A stretch of 42,758 nt of DNA from a bacterium (GTDB lineage Bacteria > Patescibacteriota > Minisyncoccia > Phycocordibacterales > Phycocordibacteraceae). The notes under the pieces are model-generated. The model had not been told where the DNA came from and did not search any database. It saw only the letters and a program-made list of their open reading frames with translations. Within the stretch, counting starts at the first letter, position 1. The number at the start of each line of letters is the position of its first letter. A program made the translations under genes and the position numbers. Where the stretch lies: NCBI GenBank assembly GCA_021817705.1, contig JAKAGB010000002.1, positions 1 to 42,758 of the forward strand. Reading direction: 5' to 3'. Positions 1 to 8,794 of the stretch are shown in pieces.

Positions 1-67
1 GCTTCTTCGAGAGTGGTTCGCCGCTTGCGAACAGGAGTGCTTCAATAGCCGCCGGAGGCGTAATCAT
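1..67 (-). CDS. scpB: Segregation and condensation protein B, N-terminus (truncated by window edge)
   Basis: Minus-strand translation from ATG at 67: MITPPAAIEALLFASGEPLSKK, typical of the ScpB N-terminus; scpA is nearby on the same strand. Confidence 0.8.
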   Translation of the reverse strand, partial: MITPPAAIEALLFASGEPLSKK

Positions 68-161
68 TCCCCCATTCTAGCCGCTCATTTCCCCTCCGGC
101 AACGCGCGGGGTGGGTATGGAACAGGTGTCAGAGATTAGGGTAAGGTTTCAGAAGGCCAAT

Positions 162-189
162 AAAAAAACGGCGGGATATATCCCGCCGT
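162..189 (-). terminator. Rho-independent terminator of 205..468
   Basis: ACGGCGGGATATATCCCGCCGT followed by T7 on the minus strand. Confidence 0.85.
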
Positions 190-204
190 CAAGAATGCAC
201 AGCC

Positions 205-468
205 TCAACGTCGTGTAATGGTCGTCATTAACGCGCGAGCTGTCTTCTCGTTACTTTCTGCGATGGTGCGCAACGCGTCAGACGCTTTCGGACCGCTCTG
301 GACGGCGCCGAGAAGCATAAGCATGAAGGCATGAATCTGTATCTCGATTTCTCCCAGAACCACTCGGCGCAACTGATTTGGCAAGGCGTCCAAATTTGCC
401 GCGAGGTCTTCGGGTAATTCCCAGTCGAGGCTGCCAACGTGTTCGTCAGTGTAGTTGATGACCTGCAT
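205..468 (-). CDS. Hypothetical protein, 87 aa
   Basis: ORF with SD GGAGG, consensus promoter and terminator. Confidence 0.75.
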   Translation of the reverse strand: MQVINYTDEHVGSLDWELPEDLAANLDALPNQLRRVVLGEIEIQIHAFMLMLLGAVQSGPKASDALRTIAESNEKTARALMTTITRR

Positions 469-518
469 TGATTCCTCCGTCGGATTGACGAGAGCAGCTC
501 GTCGTTCATCCGGAGGCT

Positions 519-547
519 AACATAGCATATGCAGTTGTAAATGTCAA
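519..547 (-). promoter_or_regulatory. Sigma70-type promoter for 205..468
   Basis: TTGACA-N17-TATGTT on the minus strand. Confidence 0.8.
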
Positions 548-562
548 GCCTTCCCAAAAACG

Positions 563-1303
563 CTACCCGTACCGAGGGGTAGCAGCCGCCGTGTTTGAAA
601 TGCGAATATCGCCGTACTGCTCGAACTGTTCGGCAGCGACGGCGCCCTGCTTGACGAGCTCAAGGAGCGCAAGGAACGAGACGATGACCTCTACCTTCTC
701 TCTTGCGGTGCCGGCAAATTCTTTGAACGACAGATTCATGGCTGTTTGCACGCGCTTTGCGAGCCGGTCCATCATTTCTTCGATGGTGACCATCGGCTTC
801 ACGCGGGCTTCGGGGAGTTTTTCTACCGCTTCGCGCGCGGCAAGCACGCGCGCGAGTGCTTCGGCAAGCGCCTCCTTGGTGAGGTCTTTGGCGGGCGCGA
901 ACACGGGCTCGGGTACGCGCTCACCCGCGTTCACCATTACGTTTTTGCCAAAAAGGCGGCCGAGCTCTTTGGCGGCCTCGCGCACTTTTTCGTATGCTTC
1001 GAGGCGCTTCTTCAGGTCGTCCACATCGCCCTGCTCTTCTTCGGTCAAGGAGAGGTCGGGGATGAGCGACTTGGATTTTATGAGAAGCAGCGTGGCGGCT
1101 ATCTGGATGAAATTCGCGGTCTCTTCCACCGGGAACGCTTCTTGCGCGCGCACATGCTGAATGAAGTCGTCCGTGATTGAGGCGAGCGCGAGGTCGTTCA
1201 CCAAAAGCTTCCGTGCTTCGATGAGGTCGAGCACCAGCTCGAACGGCCCCTGGAATCCGTCGGTCTTGATCGAAAAGCCGGTTTTAAGCGTCGTCGGGTT
1301 CAT
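563..1303 (-). CDS. scpA: Segregation and condensation protein A
   Basis: GFQGPFELVLDLIEARKLLVNDLALASITDDFI is ScpA-like. Confidence 0.9.
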   Translation of the reverse strand: MNPTTLKTGFSIKTDGFQGPFELVLDLIEARKLLVNDLALASITDDFIQHVRAQEAFPVEETANFIQIAATLLLIKSKSLIPDLSLTEEEQGDVDDLKKRLEAYEKVREAAKELGRLFGKNVMVNAGERVPEPVFAPAKDLTKEALAEALARVLAAREAVEKLPEARVKPMVTIEEMMDRLAKRVQTAMNLSFKEFAGTAREKVEVIVSFLALLELVKQGAVAAEQFEQYGDIRISNTAAATPRYG

Positions 1304-2633
1304 TCGTATCGTCGGGAATGGAACCGGAAAGGAGGACGTCGATGCGGTTCATGTCGCGCGGGAAGAGCGTAGCCTCTTTTACGTTCTCGAGGCCGAGGTA
1401 CTTCTGCGTGAGACGCTCGAGACCCATACCGATGCCGCCGTGCGGCGGAAGGCCGTACTTGAAGGCCATGAGGTAGAACGAGAACTTTTCCGGGTCGAGG
1501 CCCTTGGCGCGGATTTTCTCCACCAGCATGTCGTAGTCGTGCACGCGCTGGCTGCCCGAAAGGATTTCGACGCCGCGGAAGAGGAGGTCGAAGCTCTTCG
1601 TGAAGCCGGGGTCGGCCTCGTCTTCCATCGTGTAGAACGGGCGCTTCGAAACCGGATAGTGCGTGACGAATACGAAGTCGCTCCCCTTTTCTTTGGCCGC
1701 CCATGAAGAGAGCTTGCGTTCGTGCTCGGGCTCGAGGTCAGGTTCGGTTTCGGAAACGCCAAGGATGCGCTGCGCCTCGCGCAGTTTTACTACCGGGAAT
1801 GACTCCGGCACGAGAGGGAGCGTCGCGCCGCAAGTCGCGAACGCTGCCGCGGAACGTTCGCCGAGGCGCTTCGTTATGTACTTCAGCGCGCCTTCTATCA
1901 TGCGCATCACGTCCGTATGGTCGTTAATGAAGCCCATTTCGAAGTCGAGCATGGAAATTTCGTTCAGGTGGCGCGTCGTGGCGTGCTTTTCTGCGCGAAA
2001 CTGCGGACCCGCGGCGTACACGCGCTCGAACGCGCCCACCATCATCTGCTTGTAGAGCTGCGGCGACGTGGCAAGGTACGCGGACTTGTCCTTGAAATAT
2101 TCCACCTTGAAGACGCCCGCACCGCCCTCGGCGTCGTCGCCCACGAGCTTCGGCGCCTGGAATTCGGTGAAGCCTTCGGCGTTCAGATATTCGCGGAAGC
2201 CGGCGAGAATCTCGTGCTGTACGGCGAAGATGGCGCGTTCGCGCGCGCGGCGTACCGTGAGGGGGCGGTAGTCGAGCAAGGTGTCGAGGTTGAGGTCGGC
2301 GTCGTCGGCAAACGGCAAGGGTTCCGCGCGCGAAAGGATTTCGATGCTGAGCACTTCGAGTTCGATGCTGCCGTTCTGCTTGCCTGCCTGCACGTTCTTT
2401 TCCGGGCGCTGGTTCACTTTGCCTAAGACGCGCACCACGTATTCGCCGCGGCACTCCTTGGCTGCGTCCATAGCCGCAGAGCCGGGGAGCACGACGCCCT
2501 GAACGAATCCAGAGCGGTCGCGGAAGTCGAAGAACACCATCTTGCCCTGGTCGCGCCGCACGTCTACGGAGCCGGCAATGGAAACCTCTGCGCCCACGTG
2601 CGCGGACAGATCGGCTATGAGGGTTCGTTCCAT
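1284..2633 (-). CDS. aspS: Aspartate--tRNA ligase, archaeal/non-discriminating size class
   Basis: Class IIb motifs, no GAD insertion (449 aa), C-term GIGMGLERLTQKYLGLENVKEATLFPRDMNRI. Confidence 0.85.
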   Translation of the reverse strand: MERTLIADLSAHVGAEVSIAGSVDVRRDQGKMVFFDFRDRSGFVQGVVLPGSAAMDAAKECRGEYVVRVLGKVNQRPEKNVQAGKQNGSIELEVLSIEILSRAEPLPFADDADLNLDTLLDYRPLTVRRARERAIFAVQHEILAGFREYLNAEGFTEFQAPKLVGDDAEGGAGVFKVEYFKDKSAYLATSPQLYKQMMVGAFERVYAAGPQFRAEKHATTRHLNEISMLDFEMGFINDHTDVMRMIEGALKYITKRLGERSAAAFATCGATLPLVPESFPVVKLREAQRILGVSETEPDLEPEHERKLSSWAAKEKGSDFVFVTHYPVSKRPFYTMEDEADPGFTKSFDLLFRGVEILSGSQRVHDYDMLVEKIRAKGLDPEKFSFYLMAFKYGLPPHGGIGMGLERLTQKYLGLENVKEATLFPRDMNRIDVLLSGSIPDDTNEPDDA

Positions 2634-2650
2634 GGCGTATAAAATACCAC

Positions 2651-2692
2651 AAAAAAGAAGACCCGCGCAGGTCGTGCGCGGGCAGATTCTTC
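2651..2692 (-). terminator. Rho-independent terminator of 2691..2978
   Basis: GAAGA..CCCGCGCA cgacc TGCGCGGG TCTTC TTTTTT on the minus strand. Confidence 0.8.
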
Positions 2693-2978
2693 ACCATTTT
2701 TTACTCTCAACATGCCAGTACACATGCGAGGTGCGGAAGCCGTACGATCCTTCAGTCGCTGGGACTTCATCCGACTCGATCCGGTCGACAATGAAATTGA
2801 CCGTATAGCGATATTCCTTCAGAATTCGCTGCTCACATTTTTTCAACTCGGATTGAATCCTTCCACCAGCATTGTCCAAGCTTTGGTCAATCTGGTATGG
2901 GGTACGGCCATCGCGGGGGCTGAACCACGGCAATGTGACACGAATGATCTCCACGCCGGAGTCTATGATGGTGTGCAC
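2691..2978 (-). CDS. Hypothetical protein, 95 aa
   Basis: ORF with purine-rich SD (GAGAGGAGAG), upstream promoter and terminator. Confidence 0.7.
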   Translation of the reverse strand: MHTIIDSGVEIIRVTLPWFSPRDGRTPYQIDQSLDNAGGRIQSELKKCEQRILKEYRYTVNFIVDRIESDEVPATEGSYGFRTSHVYWHVESKKW

Positions 2979-3004
2979 AGCGCTCTCCTCTCAAATCCGC
3001 GAGG

Positions 3005-3033
3005 AATGTACCACCGAACAATGGCTCACGCAA
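3005..3033 (-). promoter_or_regulatory. Promoter for 2691..2978, overlapping the trpS stop codon
   Basis: TTGCGT-N17-TACATT on the minus strand. Confidence 0.6.
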
Positions 3034-3964
3034 CGCCCACGGCCTTGCGCACTTTTTCCATCTTGGCCTCGGAAACCGCGCGGGCTTGTCGGCCGCCGTC
3101 TTCAAGCACGGCGGCAACGTCTGCGCTCGTGATGCTCGCGCGCTTTTCGCGCATGGGCGCAAGGTATCGGTCGAGGTCTTCAATAAGCATTTCTTTGAGC
3201 GCTTTGTAGTTGCCCTGGTTACTTCCATATATGGAAGTGAGTTCGGTCTCGTCGCGCACGAGCTTGTGGATGGCGTAGACGTTTTCGGGGCGGTCGCCCG
3301 AAGAGTCCGTCACGATGCTCATGACGGCTTTCGCGAGCTCGTCCTTGGTGCCGAAGAGCGGTACGGTGTTCTTGTAGCTCTTACTCATCTTCTTGCCGTC
3401 AGTGCCCGGTACGACGCCAACGCCGGACAGGATCTTTTCCTTCGGTTCCTTAAAGAGTTCGCCGTAGGTGTTGTTGAATTTTACGGCTGCCTCGCGTGCG
3501 TACTCGACATGCTGGCGCTGGTCTTCGCCTACGGGCACCACGTCGGTGTCGTAGAGCAGGATGTCCGCTGCCATGAGCATGGGGTACGTGAAGAGTCCGG
3601 CGTTCGCTTCGAGCCCCTTCGCGACTTTGTCTTTGTACGCATGCCCCTGCATAAGAAATGGCACAGAAACGAGGCAGTCGAAAATCCACGCGAGCTCGGT
3701 GTGCGCCGGCACAGTGGACTGTTTGAATATGATCGCTTTCTTCGGGTCGACGCCGGACGCGAGATAATCCTTCACCACCTCGACGATATTCTTCCGCACC
3801 GCCTCGGGGTCTTTGAGCGAAGTGAGCGCGTGGTAGTCGGCCACCATGAGGTAGCTGTCGTATGCTTCGTAGAGGTCGACGAACGGTTTGATGGCGCCGA
3901 AGTAATTACCGATGTGGAGTTCGCCGGAGGACTGCAGGCCGGTAAGGAGTACGGGCTTATTCAT
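3026..3964 (-). CDS. trpS: Tryptophan--tRNA ligase
   Basis: TGLQSSGELHIGNYFGAI (HIGH) and KMSKS motifs. Confidence 0.95.
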   Translation of the reverse strand: MNKPVLLTGLQSSGELHIGNYFGAIKPFVDLYEAYDSYLMVADYHALTSLKDPEAVRKNIVEVVKDYLASGVDPKKAIIFKQSTVPAHTELAWIFDCLVSVPFLMQGHAYKDKVAKGLEANAGLFTYPMLMAADILLYDTDVVPVGEDQRQHVEYAREAAVKFNNTYGELFKEPKEKILSGVGVVPGTDGKKMSKSYKNTVPLFGTKDELAKAVMSIVTDSSGDRPENVYAIHKLVRDETELTSIYGSNQGNYKALKEMLIEDLDRYLAPMREKRASITSADVAAVLEDGGRQARAVSEAKMEKVRKAVGVA

Positions 3965-3984
3965 GCGGACACAATAGCACGATT

Positions 3985-4070
3985 TGGTGCGCCGGGTTGG
4001 ATTCGAACCAACGTAGCCCGAAGGCGACAGGTTTACAGCCTGTTGTAATTGACCACTCTACCACCGACGC
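3985..4070 (-). tRNA. tRNA-Tyr (anticodon GTA)
   Basis: 7-bp acceptor GCGTCGG/CCGGCGC, anticodon arm CAGG-CTGTAAA-CCTG, long variable arm, T-arm GGTTCGAATCC, encoded CCA. Confidence 0.9.
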
Positions 4071-4099
4071 GAACCGTCGCAGTATACCGCGCCGACCGA

Positions 4100-5353
4100 T
4101 TATTTCAAAACGATGATGAGGACGCCGCGAGCGCCTTTGCGGACGAGTGCCGAGCCGTGGGAAAGGTCGCCCGGGTAGAGTTTTTGGTCGGGGTCTTCGA
4201 TGGTTTGGCCGGAGAGCGTGATGCCCCTCCCTTCTATAAGGCGGCGCGCATCGCCCTTCGAGCTTGCGAGGCCACCCGTAACCATGGCCTCGGCGAGCGA
4301 GAAGCCGTCGGCGAGCTCGCGAGTGCTGAGCGCGACGGTGGGCGCCTCGCCGAGCGCGGCCGCACGCGCTTCGCGCGAAAGTTCCTGCCAGGGCGTGTCG
4401 CCATACAAGGCGTCGGTGGCCGCGACCGCGCCGGCAACTGCTCCCGCGCCGTGCACGATTTCGGTGACGAGCCGTGCCAAGGTCTCTTGCGCCTCTCGTT
4501 CCTGGGGCGCGCGGCGGTGCAGCTCCATGAGCGCGTCAATCTCGTGAAGCGAGAGGAAGGTGTAGACCTTCAGGTATTGCTCGATGTTGGCGTCGGGAAG
4601 ATTCAACCAGAATTGGTAGAACTTGAATGGCGAGGTCTTCTTGGGGTCGAGCCAGACCGCATTGCCTTCGCTCTTGCCAAACTTCTTGCCGGCGGCGTCG
4701 GTGATGAGCGGGAAGGTGAACGCGAACGCTTCTTTGCCGGACTTCTTGCGGATGAGGTCGACGCCCGAGAGCACGTTCGTCCACTGGTCGCTGCCGCCAA
4801 TCTGCATCGTGCAGCCATACTTAGCGTTCAGCTCGAGGAAGTCGTATGCCTGGAGGAGCGCATAGGTGAACTCGGTGTACGAGATGCTCTCATCGGGCGT
4901 CTCGAGACGCTTCTTGATGAGCTCGCGCTTTATGAGGTCGTTTACCGTAAAGTGTTTTCCGATGTCGCGCAGGAACGGGATGAGGCGCACTTTCGTGAGC
5001 CAGTCGGCATTGTCGACCATACGGAACGAGACGCGGCCGAGGAGGCCTTTCAATTGGCGTTTTAGCGCGCGCGAGTTCGTGGCGAGCGTGCGCTCGTCAA
5101 GGAGGCTGCGTTCGCCCTTTTCCTTCGGGTCGCCGATCATGCCCGTGCCGCCGCCTACCAAGAATATGAGCTTGTGCCCCGCATTGCCGAGCCGCTTCAT
5201 GAGGAGGATGGGCACGAGGTGGCCGACGTGGAGCGAGTCGGCTGTCGGGTCGATGCCGAGGTATACCGTGCGCGGCTCCGCGAGCATGCGATCGAGCTCG
5301 GTCGAGGTATCTACCGCAAGCCCGCGGCCTTTCAGTTCTTCGGCGAGTGTCAT
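4100..5353 (-). CDS. tyrS: Tyrosine--tRNA ligase
   Basis: GIDPTADSLHVGHL, KFGKS, C-terminal S4 domain; start moved to the second ATG because a TAGAAT box overlaps the first. Confidence 0.93.
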   Translation of the reverse strand: MTLAEELKGRGLAVDTSTELDRMLAEPRTVYLGIDPTADSLHVGHLVPILLMKRLGNAGHKLIFLVGGGTGMIGDPKEKGERSLLDERTLATNSRALKRQLKGLLGRVSFRMVDNADWLTKVRLIPFLRDIGKHFTVNDLIKRELIKKRLETPDESISYTEFTYALLQAYDFLELNAKYGCTMQIGGSDQWTNVLSGVDLIRKKSGKEAFAFTFPLITDAAGKKFGKSEGNAVWLDPKKTSPFKFYQFWLNLPDANIEQYLKVYTFLSLHEIDALMELHRRAPQEREAQETLARLVTEIVHGAGAVAGAVAATDALYGDTPWQELSREARAAALGEAPTVALSTRELADGFSLAEAMVTGGLASSKGDARRLIEGRGITLSGQTIEDPDQKLYPGDLSHGSALVRKGARGVLIIVLK

Positions 5354-5369
5354 GGCGACCATTCTAGCA

Positions 5370-7163
5370 TTATTCGTGGAGGCCGATGTGGAGCTCGTAG
5401 AGCCGGCGGTAGATGCCGTTCGGGAGCGTGAGGAGTTCTTCGTGCGTGCCGCGCTCAGTAATCTTCCCGTCTTTAAGCACGAGGATGAGGTTCGCCTTAC
5501 GCACCGTGGAAAGACGATGCGCCACTATGAAGGTGGTGCGGCCATGCATGAGCTCTTCGAGCGCTTTACTAATGTACTGTTCGGTCTCCGGGTCGAGCGC
5601 GCTCGTGGGTTCGTCCAAGATGAGGATGCGCGGATTGCGCAGCATCGCTCGCGCGATGGCGATGCGCTGCTTCTGCCCCACCGAGAGCTTCACGCCGCGC
5701 TCGCCCACCTCCTGCGCGTAGCCGTTTTGAAATTTTGCAATGAATGCATCGGCGTGCGCGCGTTCGGCCGCGCGGTGCACCTCTTCGTCGCTTGCCTCCG
5801 GGCGGCCGTAGCGGATGTTGTCGGCTATCGAGGCATTGAAAAGCACGACCTCCTGCGGCACTACGGCGATCTGAGAGCGCAGCTCCGTGAGTGAGAGGCG
5901 ACGGATGTCGTGGCCGTCTATTTCCACTGTGCCCTCCGTCGGGAAGTAGTAGCCGGAGATGAGCTCGGTGGTGGTGGATTTGCCGACGCCGGTCTCCCCG
6001 ACGAGCGCCACCGACTGCCCCGCGCGCGCCTCGAACGAGATGCCTGCCAAGATTTCGCGGCCTTTCGGTTCATAGCGGAAGTGCACTCCCTTGAAGCCCA
6101 CGTTGCCCTGCAATACGCCGAGCGGTTCGGTGTCTTTCGGCGCGTAGACCTCGCTCGGCGTCGCGAATATCTTCTCGACGCGTGCCACGGCCACGAGCCC
6201 GTTCTGGAGCGTCTGCCACTGGTTGCCAAGCGCGACGAACGGCCCGATTATCATCCCCGCGTACGCGTTGAACGCGATGAGCTCGCCTATGGTGATGGCG
6301 CCGCTCGTCACGTAGTAAACGGAAAAGAGCAGAATGAGCCCCTGCACTCCGGCAACGATGATGCGCTGCGCGAAGGTCATGTTGCTCCACGCCACTTCGA
6401 GCCGGTACCAGAGCGGAATTGCCTTCGCATGAAATCCGGCGCGGATGCGCTCGCCCTCGTACGCCTCTGCGCCTGCCTGTTTTACGGTCTGGAAGTTCGC
6501 GTACGCGTCTTGCGCATCGCCCGCAGTGCGATTCCATATATTGAACGCTTCCATCTGCACGCGGCTCGTGGCCGGCAAAATAGCGACAAGGATGACAACG
6601 TAGAGCGCAATGCCCGCAACCATAAGAAGTGCGAGCTGCGGGAGGATGAGGAACGATATGACGATACCGATGAGGATGGTGAGGAATTGCGGCGCGAGCG
6701 AGGTGATGGTTCCCGTGAGCGCCGAAAGCATCCACGCGGCGCGGCTGATGGTCTCGGTTATCTCGCCCGCGCGCGCCTTCTTGAAGAACCCGAGCGGCAC
6801 GGTAAGCAGGTGCGCGTACGCGCGAGCCTGTATGCCCGCTTCGAGTTCGGTGGTGAGCCGACGGGTGCGTCGGTCGATGACCCACGACACGCCGCTCACG
6901 AACACCTGAATGACGACCCATGCGGCGATGAGCGCTTCCCAGAACGGCACGCTGCCCGCATAGGGCAGCACAAGCATGCGCGGCGTGATGAGGCCGTCGA
7001 AGAAACGACCGGTGATGTACGGCACGACGCCATTGCCGATGGCGGTGAGGATTTCGAGAACCGAAAGGAAGATGAGCGTGCTCCTGTATGGCGTAAGCTG
7101 GCGCGCAAGCGCTGCTTTTTTCTGCTGCCACGTAAAGGACTCTTTCCGCTCGGGCGCGGTCAT
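5370..7163 (-). CDS. ABC transporter, fused TM and ATPase domains (MsbA-like half-transporter)
   Basis: Walker A GETGVGKST, signature LSVGQKQR, Walker B ILILDEPTSALD, H-loop; start set at MTAPERKE. Confidence 0.92.
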   Translation of the reverse strand: MTAPERKESFTWQQKKAALARQLTPYRSTLIFLSVLEILTAIGNGVVPYITGRFFDGLITPRMLVLPYAGSVPFWEALIAAWVVIQVFVSGVSWVIDRRTRRLTTELEAGIQARAYAHLLTVPLGFFKKARAGEITETISRAAWMLSALTGTITSLAPQFLTILIGIVISFLILPQLALLMVAGIALYVVILVAILPATSRVQMEAFNIWNRTAGDAQDAYANFQTVKQAGAEAYEGERIRAGFHAKAIPLWYRLEVAWSNMTFAQRIIVAGVQGLILLFSVYYVTSGAITIGELIAFNAYAGMIIGPFVALGNQWQTLQNGLVAVARVEKIFATPSEVYAPKDTEPLGVLQGNVGFKGVHFRYEPKGREILAGISFEARAGQSVALVGETGVGKSTTTELISGYYFPTEGTVEIDGHDIRRLSLTELRSQIAVVPQEVVLFNASIADNIRYGRPEASDEEVHRAAERAHADAFIAKFQNGYAQEVGERGVKLSVGQKQRIAIARAMLRNPRILILDEPTSALDPETEQYISKALEELMHGRTTFIVAHRLSTVRKANLILVLKDGKITERGTHEELLTLPNGIYRRLYELHIGLHE

Positions 7164-7185
7164 GTATGCATTGTACACCGCACAC

Positions 7186-7216
7186 ATAAAGAAAACGCCG
7201 CCCTTTTGGGGCGGCG
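7186..7216 (-). terminator. Terminator of the RlmN-like gene
   Basis: CGCCGCCC-loop-GGGCGGCG then TTTTCTTT on the minus strand. Confidence 0.8.
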
Positions 7217-7221
7217 GGTGT

Positions 7222-8136
7222 TTACCGAGGACCGTGCCCGGTGTGAGCGACGTAGTAATCCTCGAGAAACTGTCCGCACGAGGAGCCGATGTCGGCGCCT
7301 GGCGGAGCGTAGAACTCGGTCTTGATGCCGTTCTCCTCGAGCGCATTGCGGATACGTCTTACGCGCGGCGAAGGCGTCCAGGCACATTCCGGCTTCGGAT
7401 TGTACCGAAGGAATTTCACCGGCAGGTCGCGTCCCTTCAAGAGGCGGACGAGCTCGGCGACATCTTCCTCGCGATCGTTCTCGCCCTCGATGAGCGAGTA
7501 GTGCACCTCGGCGGAGTTGCCGGTCTCGTGCATGAACTCGCTCACGAGGCGGACGCTTTCTTCCACCGGACTCGCGTGCGGCATCATCTCTTTGCGCACC
7601 GCATCGAATGGCGAGTGCAGCGACCAATGGAATTTCATTGCAAGGCCGCGCGTGCGCACCGCCTCGGTGAAACGCCGCATGGCCGCCGGCACCGGGATGA
7701 TGGAGGCAACTGCGAATCGCACCGTTTCGTACGCGCCTGCATACCAGTCGCGAATGAGCTCGCACGACTCAATCACGTTGCGTGCGTTCAGAAGCGGCTC
7801 GCCGCAGCCCATGTACGAGATGAGCAGGACGTCGTTCGCGTCGGGGCGTATGAGCAGCCGCAGGTCTTCTACGACATACTTCACGCCGTCTGCGATCTCT
7901 TCGGGCGAAAGATTCCGCACCGCGAGGTCATAGTCGGTCAGGAAGCAGAATTTGCAGCCCATCCTGCACCCGGTCTGGGAAGGAACGCAGATGATGTCCT
8001 TTCCGTCCCGTTTGTCGATGAAGCTGAATTCAAGCACTTGTCCTTGCGACAGGAACACGTACTTGACGGTGTTGTCCTGCTGCGAATGGATCTTGTCGAT
8101 AAGGACAAAACCAGGGTGAATCTCGATGTGTTGCAT
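7222..8136 (-). CDS. Radical SAM protein, RlmN/Cfr-like, lacking the usual N-terminal accessory domain
   Basis: CVPSQTGCRMGCKFC, VRNLSPEEI, MGCGEPL, SLHSPFDAVRKEMMP, GADIGSSCGQF; SD GGGAG before ATG at 8136. Confidence 0.8.
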   Translation of the reverse strand: MQHIEIHPGFVLIDKIHSQQDNTVKYVFLSQGQVLEFSFIDKRDGKDIICVPSQTGCRMGCKFCFLTDYDLAVRNLSPEEIADGVKYVVEDLRLLIRPDANDVLLISYMGCGEPLLNARNVIESCELIRDWYAGAYETVRFAVASIIPVPAAMRRFTEAVRTRGLAMKFHWSLHSPFDAVRKEMMPHASPVEESVRLVSEFMHETGNSAEVHYSLIEGENDREEDVAELVRLLKGRDLPVKFLRYNPKPECAWTPSPRVRRIRNALEENGIKTEFYAPPGADIGSSCGQFLEDYYVAHTGHGPR

Positions 8137-8174
8137 GGCACTTCTCCCTTTGCTGACACGAGCTTCCGAACGGG

Positions 8175-8204
8175 AATGTACCAAGATTCTGTGCTCCATG
8201 TCAA
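8175..8204 (-). promoter_or_regulatory. Promoter for the RlmN-like gene
   Basis: TTGACA-N18-TACATT on the minus strand. Confidence 0.65.
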
Positions 8205-8219
8205 CCCGCCCGAAAACGG

Positions 8220-8750
8220 TTATCGAGCGAAGAAAAAGAGGCCGATGGCGGGGGCGGCGAACCAGTAGAAGAAGTATTGCGTCGGCGCAAAGAGCTGCGC
8301 GATGGTGGGCGTGAAGTGATAGACGTCGGTTACGGAGAACACGTGGTACGCGAGCGCGATGAGGAATGCCGCGCCCAGGGTCGCTAAGATGATGTGCCCG
8401 AAAAGGCCGATGTAGAGGAAGTCGGAAACGACGACGCGACGCAAGATGATGTAGAACACGAGCACGAGGCCGAAGTAGACCGCCGCGTGCGAGAGCACGG
8501 CCGTGAGCGCAGGCGCGGACGGCAGGAACGCGAGGTACGGGAACGCGGCATAAATGGCATAGCCGGCATAGAACGAAAGAAGGAGCGCCACAAAGGGGCC
8601 GCGGCCAACGTAGCGCGCAAAGAGGAAGAGCGCGCTCGCGAGGATGAGGAGCGCGAGCACGTTGCCGAGCACCGCATAGGCCGAAAGCGCCGTGTGCGTG
8701 GCGAGCGCGTTCATCTGATTGAGCGCGTCTTGGGCAGACGTGGCGGACAT
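8220..8750 (-). CDS. Multi-pass membrane protein, unknown function
   Basis: ORF with several hydrophobic segments; MSATSAQDALNQ start with TACAAT-N6-ATG. Confidence 0.75.
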   Translation of the reverse strand: MSATSAQDALNQMNALATHTALSAYAVLGNVLALLILASALFLFARYVGRGPFVALLLSFYAGYAIYAAFPYLAFLPSAPALTAVLSHAAVYFGLVLVFYIILRRVVVSDFLYIGLFGHIILATLGAAFLIALAYHVFSVTDVYHFTPTIAQLFAPTQYFFYWFAAPAIGLFFFAR

Positions 8751-8767
8751 GGACTCATTGTAGCGTA

Positions 8768-8790
8768 CGCGCGCCGCTCCGCGGCGCGCG
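8768..8790. repeat. GC palindrome with 3-nt spacer
   Basis: CGCGCGCCGC TCC GCGGCGCGCG. Confidence 0.85.
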
Positions 8791-8794
8791 CTGT

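Noticed and set aside
591-1160. Long plus-strand ORFs antisense to scpA and to most minus-strand genes
   Set aside because: High GC makes spurious antisense ORFs. The opposite strand encodes clear conserved families, and the shadows are Arg/Ser-rich without recognisable motifs.
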